A model generated the notes under the pieces. That model made no database searches. It was not told the DNA's origin and saw only the letters and a list, made by a program, of their open reading frames with translations. A program made the position numbers and the translations under genes. This document shows positions 57,451 to 64,000 of a stretch of 64,000 nt of DNA, piece by piece. The stretch's first letter is position 1, and each line of letters starts with the position of its first letter. Origin of the DNA: Austropuccinia psidii (lineage: Eukaryota > Basidiomycota > Pucciniomycetes > Pucciniales > Sphaerophragmiaceae); NCBI GenBank assembly GCA_023105745.1, contig JALGQZ010000003.1, forward strand, positions 39,943,185-40,007,184. The letters run 5' to 3'.

Positions 57451-59036
57451 CCAATTGAAGGAATTAACATCACAGATCATGGAACAGAATTCTTTGAAGA
57501 AGTTAAAGATAGTTATAAGCTGGATAGGAATTTTCATATTCTTACTTCTCTCCTTGCCAAAGATTTCAAAGATGCAGCTTTGGCTAATTCTCTGGATGAT
57601 ATTTGGAACACATCTTATGACAATGGAAGATTCAATTTATTTGATGGTATTCTATATCATAGATCTAAATACACATGTGTCATGGTCCTGTGTAGTAGAA
57701 TGTTAATTAACACAATATTTCTAGAATGCCATGATAACATTTATTCTGGACATCTGTCTGAAGACAGAAAAATGGAAAGAATTAAGCCATGTGCCTGGTG
57801 GCCATCTTGGAGAAAAGATGTCGTTGAGTACTGTCATAGTTGTGATAGATGCCAAAAAGCCAATAAAGCTACTGGTAAGTGATTTAGTTTGATGATTCAT
57901 CTTCAAGAGCCAAGTACCCCATGGGACGTCATTCATATGGATTGGGTAGCTGCCTTACCATCTGGAGGTGATAAACGTTACAATGCATGTCTTGTCATCG
58001 TTGACAGATATAGCAAAAACCCAATTTTTTTTACCATGTCATAAAGATGACACAGCTATGGACACAGCTCTTTTGATTTGGAATAGAGTCATATCCCATA
58101 CTGGTATCTTTAAAAATATCATTAGTGGTAGAGACCCGAACTTCACTTAAGCCTTATGGACTAATTTACATAAGCTTTGGGTACAAAATTATCATTCTCA
58201 ACAGCATACCATCCACAAATGGATGGGTTAGCAGAAAGAATGATACAAACCCTTGAGGACATGATCAGAAGATTTTGTACTCATGGCCTGGAGCTTAAAG
58301 ATTCTGATGCCTTACCCATGATTGGTGTACTCTTATACCAGCATTGGAATTAGCCTACAAGACCTCCATTCATGCTTTAACAGGAAAAACTCGTGCAATG
58401 TTGGAAAAAGGATGGAACCCTAAACTTTCAGTTGATACTTTGAAGAAATACTTAGTTGATATTAGTCCAGCTTCTTCAAGCTTTAAGTCATTGCTTGATA
58501 AAGTAAGGCATAATGAAAATCAAAGCATGAATGATGCCTTTGAATATGCTAAACAGAAATGGGATAAAAGTCATAAAACCCCAGAACTCAAATTAGGGGA
58601 CTTAATGCTAGTTTCAACCTTGAACTTTAATAATATTAAAGGCCAAAAGAAATTGAAAGATTCCTTTTCAGGAACATTTATTATACAAGCACTTCATGGG
58701 ACAAATGCAGTAAAAGTAGAAATTTCAGGGGAATTGGAAAACAAACATCAAACTTTTCCTGTTAGTCTGGTAAAGCATTAAACTTCAAGTGATAAGGAAT
58801 TATTTCCTTTGAGAAATGAAACACTTTTAGAAGTAACTCCACTTGATCAAGGTGAAGAGAAAAAAGTACTAAAGGTCTTAAAAGAAAGAAGAATTAGGGG
58901 AAAAGATGAAAGAGAATTCTTGGTAAGGTACAGAAATCCACAACATGAAGATGAATGGATTGTAGCAGAAAGGATACATGATTCCCATAAGTTTCTCAGA
59001 AGATTCAGACATGAGAGAAGACCAATTCGTCAATAA
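57451..59036 (+). pseudogene. Integrase with chromodomain of element D
   Basis: Zinc-binding part: [19 protein letters not shown] and [17 protein letters not shown] (57727-57879), then TGA at 57880 (a CGA-type change). The core has [20 protein letters not shown] (first Asp), a frame shift at a T-run near 58028, ISGRDPNFT (second Asp position is Gly), TAA at 58148, a shift near 58183, and [18 protein letters not shown] (Glu). After another shift the C-terminal domain (58344-58781) reads [34 protein letters not shown] and SLVKH, then TAA at 58779. The chromodomain (58809-59036) follows, with KERRIRGKDEREFLVRYRN and PQHEDEWIVAERIHDS. Final stop 59034-59036. Confidence 0.9.
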
Positions 59037-59159
59037 AGCATCTAAATTGTGTGCTTCAAATACTTGAAAGTATACGTAGAGCAGTTGGACAGTGGATGAT
59101 ATCCCCCCAATTAACTTGGGGGTATACTACTAAAAGAAAATTGTGTAACAATTCTTTTT

Positions 59160-59171
59160 GGTGGTAGGGAA
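59160..59171 (+). other. Polypurine tract of element D
   Basis: GGTGGTAGGGAA directly before TGTGGGCC at 59172. Confidence 0.85.
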
Positions 59172-61318
59172 TGTGGGCCTGTGAGGTATGTATAACATAC
59201 CCATAAGGCCACAAATGATTTTGTATACAGCTGATTTAGTCTTCAACAGACTTTTCAATTGAATTCAAAATAAAAAATAACAAAAAATAAGTATAATTTT
59301 TTTTGGATAAACAAAGTTATGAATATTATTTCATTTTTGGATTCTACAACAAAAATAACCTAGGGTACACCCATAGGGTGTTATACCCAAAAAGGCTTAT
59401 TTCTCATGTTATTGGAAGATTTAAAAATATCACAGTACTAATGTAACTTTTTTAACATTTTTTTAAAAGTGTTAAATCTAAGCTTAAATAAGCTTAAATT
59501 TAAATTTGCATAAGGTTTATGCAAACGTACCAAAATTTTAGTTAAAATTGAGGTGTTGTGTAGATTTACTGAATTGGCTAAGGGTCTGCCATACAGAATG
59601 TAAATCCTGTGTGAGCTCAATTTAAAAGTGTTTAAGGCTATAGTATGGCTTTAAATAAATAAAAGGGCAAAATCCACGCAAAAAGGTGGTACAAAGGAAA
59701 AAGACCAAACAGAGCTGGAGTACCAAACTTTTTAGATCTGGAAGGATTCAATTAAGGTTGTCCACCTGTATTGGAGGATTTCCAACCTTATTTAAGCTTT
59801 AAGATTAGAATTCAATCCAACCTTCAAGTTTAGACTGGTTTTATCCCAAATTGGACAGGAATTTCAAGCTGCCAAAGGGTAAATCCCAATATGCAGGCTT
59901 TAAATTAAAGTTTTGAGACCTTTCAAAGCTTAAATAAGATCAAAGCTTTAAGGTTACAAGAATTTAAACTTTATCAAAAGTGAAGGTTTAGTGTGTATTG
60001 CTATTTTATGTGGGAAAATAGTAATAACTTCAAAAATTCATTCAAAATCCAATTCTTAATGGATTCGCTGGGAAATTTGACACAGCTTAAGATTTAATAT
60101 TATCTATATATAAATTAAATTTTTAAGTATCTTTTTATAAACAGATTTCCTGGCTAATTATCCTGGAAATTTACTCTTTTAATTATACTTAAAGAAAATT
60201 AAGATTTCTTTAAAAATTAATGAAAATTGAGTTTAAGAGACTTCTGATTGAAACTCTATCTTTAGGTCTTTCATGTGATGAAATTCAATATAAATAAACT
60301 TATTTTATATCAAAGCTTGAAACAATTAGCTTCAATCAGGATTAAAGTTACTTGGAGTTAAGAGTAACACTTGTAGCTTTAAATTAGAATTAAGAATAAG
60401 TTACCTTAAGTTAAGAACCTTATTTTTAAGCATGGTTTTTCAGTTTTGACCTGCGCACACCCTCTATATACATTATTAATCATGAGAGCTTCTCTATAGA
60501 CACAAAAGAAGTCTTTTCATCACTGTTTTTGTCCATCATCAACTATCAATCCAATCATATTAGACATTTTAACAGGTAAAGTTTCATTATATTTAAAACC
60601 TTATTATCAAAAGATTTCTTAAGTATTTTATTCTTTATAAAACTTGAATTAAAGAATTGAAATCATAGAAATTATAAGATTGTTGCAATCACCTATAATA
60701 TAGTTTATTTTATAAAATTATTGTCTTTAAAATATCTTTTGAAATCCACAAATTCCTCTCAAAAACTCTTTAATCATATTTTTTATCATAAAGCGTTTTT
60801 TATCATTTAAATATTGATTTTTGGTTTGTTTTTAACTTATAATAGTTATTTAATATAATAACTGCTGTATTTGACTTGTTGTATTAAATTTATATTTTAA
60901 GTAAGTTTTCTCTAAAATTATATATCTTTTTTATCTATTGTTAGTTTTTTTATATAGAATTTTTCTAAAAGAATTATTTCTGCACAGGGTGTGCTATAAT
61001 TCTTTTATAAATAATATTTATATATTATTTATAAGTGCTTAAATACTTATATTTTCCATGTGTAATTGTCTCATTAAGAGCTTTACACTCATTATTGTTC
61101 TAATTGTCAGTGACTATAACAATAATAGAATAATTATAGTTTATTATTATTATTTTATATAATAATAATTAAATTTATTTTTTTATATAATTTTTTTTCT
61201 CAATTATATTTGAATTTGTCGTTATAATACTTTATTATATTATATTTTTCTACTGAGGACAGTCATAGCACTCTTGATATTGTTACTATTATCAAGAGTT
61301 TCATAGAAAAACCTTACA
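59172..61318 (+). repeat. 3' LTR of element D
   Basis: 2147 bp, TGTGGGCCTGTGAGG...ACCTTACA. Dyad GGTATG/CATACC at 59185-59201, TATATA at 60465-60470, AACAG|GTAAAG at 60576. The last ~200 bases differ from the 5' LTR but resemble the end of LTR F. The outer end is fixed by the GTTTT duplication. Confidence 0.88.
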
Positions 61319-62817
61319 GTTTTTAGCTCATGAATTTTGAATTACACATGATAAACAGCTCATTAAAAGAAAAAGTTACCATAAAAAAACTTGAAGAATA
61401 AATTCTTAAACTCTATCCAGAAAGGTATAAGAAAGGTTAAAACATACAGGGGGATATTGGGCAAAATAGCAATAGCTGTTGACCACTTTACATTAAAAGT
61501 GGTCCAAACTTGAAAGAAACTCAATATTTAAGCTCTAATAGTACATAAATGAAGAATTATGTAATTCTAATCATGATATTCAAGGTAAAGCCCATGAAAT
61601 CATGGTTTGAAGTCTAAAATAGTAAATTTTGATAGAAAAGATGAACTACAAGAAAATCATCAAAAAATAGGATTTTTATGATGTAATGAACTACCCTTGG
61701 AATCTTAGTAAAGACATTTCAAGCTATCATAGTTCAATGTTTGAATTTCTGTAGTGTGAAGAACACAAAATGTAACAATGATAAAATTTAAGGCTTAAAA
61801 ATGATTATTTATAATCAATAAATCTAATCTTATTTCAAGCTGAACAGTTGAATAGGAGATAAAACTTGTGGATATTAGTACTTGATGATTAAAACTAATA
61901 TAATCTATGAAATAAAATTATTTTAAAGCTTATGATGTCAGAACATTATAGTTATAGTGATAACTCTAAACAAATGGCAAAATAATGAGATAAAAAGGCT
62001 TAATAATGATGTAATCATCACCAAACCTTGAACTACTGTTCAGCTCCAGTGGATCACATCAGTAAAAATTTACTAGAGCGTATCTGGTCACTAGGAAGAA
62101 GGATCTGTATTAAAAAAGGACCCCTCCTTCCTCTATTCCCCCCTCAGATGCAACAAAAGCAATAAATAAAAGGTAAATTTGGCTATTATTGAATATAAAA
62201 GTCTAATACTATTGAATACAAAAGTTTTATATTATAGTAATGACTATTTAATATTTGATTACATCAGATTTTTATTTTAATTTGTTAAATTCTCTTAAAA
62301 TCTCTAAATCCACTTAAAAATAGTAAAATTTGTAATCTTTAGTATTTTGTATTGTAGGGAGAGTTTAAATAAGTTGTATTTACATTCTTAGGAATGAATG
62401 TATTCAAAAGTATTTGTTAAGTGATAAAACTAAGTCTTTTTCTCTTATTCTAATGGTTTTCTCTATCAGTTTTCCTAATTATTCTATTATTGATATATAG
62501 CTTTAATATTGTTAGTATTATTTTTATGAATTGTTATTGATTAATAAATAACAGTTTTTTACAAATTTATCAATTGTTGGTAATATTAATAAGTTGGCAT
62601 AAATATATTAATTTATCTTATATTAATATATTTATTTTATTGTATTATTTCTATAATATAATTCATAATATTATAATCATTCTCACATCTTAATTATAAT
62701 AAATCTTTACTCTAATAATTATTTTTAAATTTATTACTCATTAAAGCTAGGAATTTCATAATAAAATAAGTGAAATATTAGTAATTTTTGCTTATTGTTT
62801 CATAGTTAAACCTTACA
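61319..62817 (+). repeat. 3' LTR of element C, third piece
   Basis: Begins with GTTTT (right duplication of element D) and continues TAGCTCATG as in element A's LTR. It contains the dyad GTTATAGTGATAAC (about 61950), CCCCCTCAGATGC (62146 on), donor-like AAAAG|GTAAAT (62173) and the end TTGTTTCATAGTTAAACCTTACA. The TATA box is eroded. Confidence 0.82.
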
Positions 62818-63037
62818 CTTTCTGGCAAGGCAAATTATTTCTACCATGCTTTTAGCTAGACTTGTAGTTCCATTTCTTGGCATTTTTGGCAAAACAAATC
62901 TCAATATTTCTGGAATCAAATTCTTTGGCATATCCAGATCTCCTTTGAACATCAAAACACCTCTAATAAACAATATTTGGTTAGATTCACCTTCTCAGTG
63001 AATGTTTTCCATTAATACAGTTTTGGATCATCCCTAT
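62818..63037 (-). pseudogene. gag capsid fragment of another element
   Basis: On the minus strand the DNA aligns by eye with the capsid region of element D (54660-54790): MFKGDLDMPKNLIPEILRF, VLPKMPRNGTTSLAKSM. It lies between the end of element C and R1 copy 3. It is probably what C inserted into; if it belonged to an R1-LTR element, about 2 kb of leader would have to be deleted. Confidence 0.45.
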
Positions 63038-63566
63038 TGTCAGGCTTAGTCTATGATGAGGCTAGTATTAATGTAGTTACAGCTTGAACTCTGAGTGTGA
63101 CATGGTAATAAATGATAAAAAATAGTCTTAGAATTATTGTTGGGGCTTTAATATGAGTTTATAGTGGCAGTGAGCGCTTCTGAGAGCCCTGGGTGCACTA
63201 CTCATCAAATGAATAGCTATCATAACCAATAAAATACTTAATATCTAAAGTATACCTGATTATTTTTCAATAGTATAGCTTTTTAAACAGTTTTACTATG
63301 TAGGAATTCAAGAGAAGGATGCTGATTCTTTTTTTGGAAGAGAAAAGGCCCCTTTTGCTCCTAAAGCTGGGAGGAAAGGGCCTCTGCACCTGTTCACATA
63401 GGAAGAGTAAGGAATATTCTCTTCCAAGGGCAGGATTGTGGTTCATATACAGGGTATACAGCCTGTATTGGGCTCCTATGTGTTTTTGAAAGCAAATCTG
63501 GGAATGTTTTAACATTAAAGGGTGAAAGCTTTCATGTGGGGACCTCATAGCCCTGTTCTGACATGG
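63038..63566 (-). repeat. R1-family LTR, copy 3 (truncated)
   Basis: Matches 41747-42270 of copy 2: TTAGTCTATG, GAGCGCTTCTGAGAGCCCTG, CTGTATTGGGCTCC, TTTCATGTGGGGACCTCATA. Similarity stops near 63566 at CTGACATG. The hairpin arms seen in copy 1 are eroded. Confidence 0.65.
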
Positions 63567-64000
63567 TGGTATTCCATAAAAATTATACCAGTTTCAATAT
63601 TACCAAATAACTCAAGAAAAATAATTGCAGAATTATGGACAAATCCCAGAAAAACTCCAGAGAAGGGAAATATATTTCAGGATAAATTTGGGGATATAAA
63701 GAAGATTTGGAAATGTTGGAGATTGGAGAATAACTCTGAAGATAGGACATAAAATTAGGGAATAGAATTGTGGAATATCTCAAGACACAAAAAAAATAAA
63801 ATTGTGCAATTTCGGAAAGGAACTGGGAATAAAATTGTGGAGCTTGGGAGGGATTATGGAAGATTTTTCCAAATAAAGCTGGAGATGGACATAGAATTGT
63901 GGAATTATACACTGATCCCAGAATAACTCCAGAGAGGAAAATGAAATGGTGCAATAATTTTATACATGGAAATAGCATTGCAGAATTTCAGGATAGGTGT
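63567..64000. repeat. Degenerate repetitive DNA at right edge
   Basis: AGAATTGTGGAAT-like words recur at about 63628, 63765, 63800, 63832, 63893 and 63970. ATCCCAGAAAAACTCCAGAGAAGG near 63644 reappears as GATCCCAGAATAACTCCAGA near 63914. Short open frames on both strands (63522-63752 +, 63583-63978 -) are probably incidental. Confidence 0.45.

Larger units (their letters stand above)
50667..61318 (+). mobile_element. Element D: Ty3/gypsy, best preserved, nested in element C
   Basis: 10,652 bp, starting TGTGAGCCTGTGGG and ending ACCTTACA, with GTTTT on both sides (50662-50666, 61319-61323). Removing D restores ...CATG-GTTTT-TAGCTCATG, which matches the uninterrupted LTR of element A (CATGGTTTTCAGCTCAT). 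LTRs are roughly nine-tenths identical in the blocks I compared, so D is younger than A and C. Coding keeps the CCHC knuckle, DSG, YIDD and a chromodomain, but is broken by about seven in-frame stops and at least seven frame changes. Confidence 0.92.
43152..62817 (+). mobile_element. Element C: Ty3/gypsy, 5' LTR lost, 3' LTR split by insertions
   Basis: Only 21 bases of the 5' LTR remain (43152-43172, ending AACTTACA). Leader, gag and pol occupy 43173-49500, and the polypurine tract is at 49608-49619. The 3' LTR starts TGT at 49620. It is interrupted by a ~760-bp insert (49631-50386), resumes to 50666, is interrupted by element D with its target duplication, and ends at 62817 (TTACA). Coding is close to element A but more damaged. 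Its own sequence, without inserts, is about 8 kb. Confidence 0.82.

Noticed and set aside
53279..59036. RIP-type mutation as sole cause of the stops in element D
   Set aside because: Some stops fit C-to-T changes (TGA at 57880), but others are GAA or AAA to TAA, and many lesions are small indels. A dinucleotide bias count against an intact copy would be needed to claim RIP.
6151..62817. Interpretation as an endogenous retrovirus with an envelope gene
   Set aside because: After the chromodomain each element goes directly to the polypurine tract and 3' LTR; no envelope-like frame is present, so these are ordinary Ty3/gypsy retrotransposons.
1..64000. CRISPR arrays, bacterial operons, phage or integron structures
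   Set aside because: No regularly spaced short repeats, ribosome-binding sites or prokaryotic coding density; introns and gypsy elements show a fungal nuclear genome.

Overview
The window looks like AT-rich nuclear DNA of a rust fungus (Pucciniales). The Gag and Pol remnants closely resemble chromodomain Ty3/gypsy elements I know from Austropuccinia psidii (myrtle rust), so that species or a near relative is my best guess. This is recognition from memory, not a search. Almost everything identifiable is LTR-retrotransposon DNA, mostly nested and decayed. I found no intact conserved host gene, tRNA, rRNA or CRISPR array. All similarities below were judged by eye.

Layout: 1-1288 is an LTR (family R1, minus strand) cut by the window edge. 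1289-6145 is unassigned AT-rich DNA with a three-unit tandem repeat near 5.4-5.9 kb. 6151-16298 is element A, a plus-strand gypsy element with both LTRs and a CTTTT target duplication but a broken Pol. 16.3-18.2 kb is unassigned. 18.2-21.3 kb is a more GC-rich island with the best host-gene candidate, a small cysteine-containing secreted protein on the minus strand (19439-19899), plus repeat-like pieces. 21.9-25.6 kb is unassigned.

25.6-43.15 kb is a pile of mostly minus-strand gypsy elements. It holds two head-to-tail integrase remnants (H and G) and then element B (27.6-37.3 kb), whose middle carries a complex inverted duplication of gag-end, protease and RT. Next come a plus-strand LTR (F, 37.3-39.0 kb) and the 5' part of element E (R1 LTR plus gag).

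Element C (plus strand) has lost nearly all of its 5' LTR at 43.15 kb. Its coding region ends at about 49.5 kb. Its 3' LTR is split by a ~760-bp insertion and by the whole of element D (50667-61318, GTTTT target duplication), and ends at 62817. D is the youngest-looking and best-preserved element: it alone keeps the CCHC zinc knuckle, the DSG protease motif and YIDD, although it has many stops and frameshifts. The right end holds a gag fragment, a third R1 LTR and degenerate repeats.

Recurring themes: (1) the elements share one polypurine tract (GGTGGTAGGGAA) and similar LTR termini; (2) A, C and D each show a potential splice donor downstream of the LTR TATA region and an acceptor (TTTAG or CTCTAG followed by TG) before gag, so a leader intron would remove U5 and the primer-binding region; (3) A, B, C and D have each lost different catalytic residues, which suggests independent decay.
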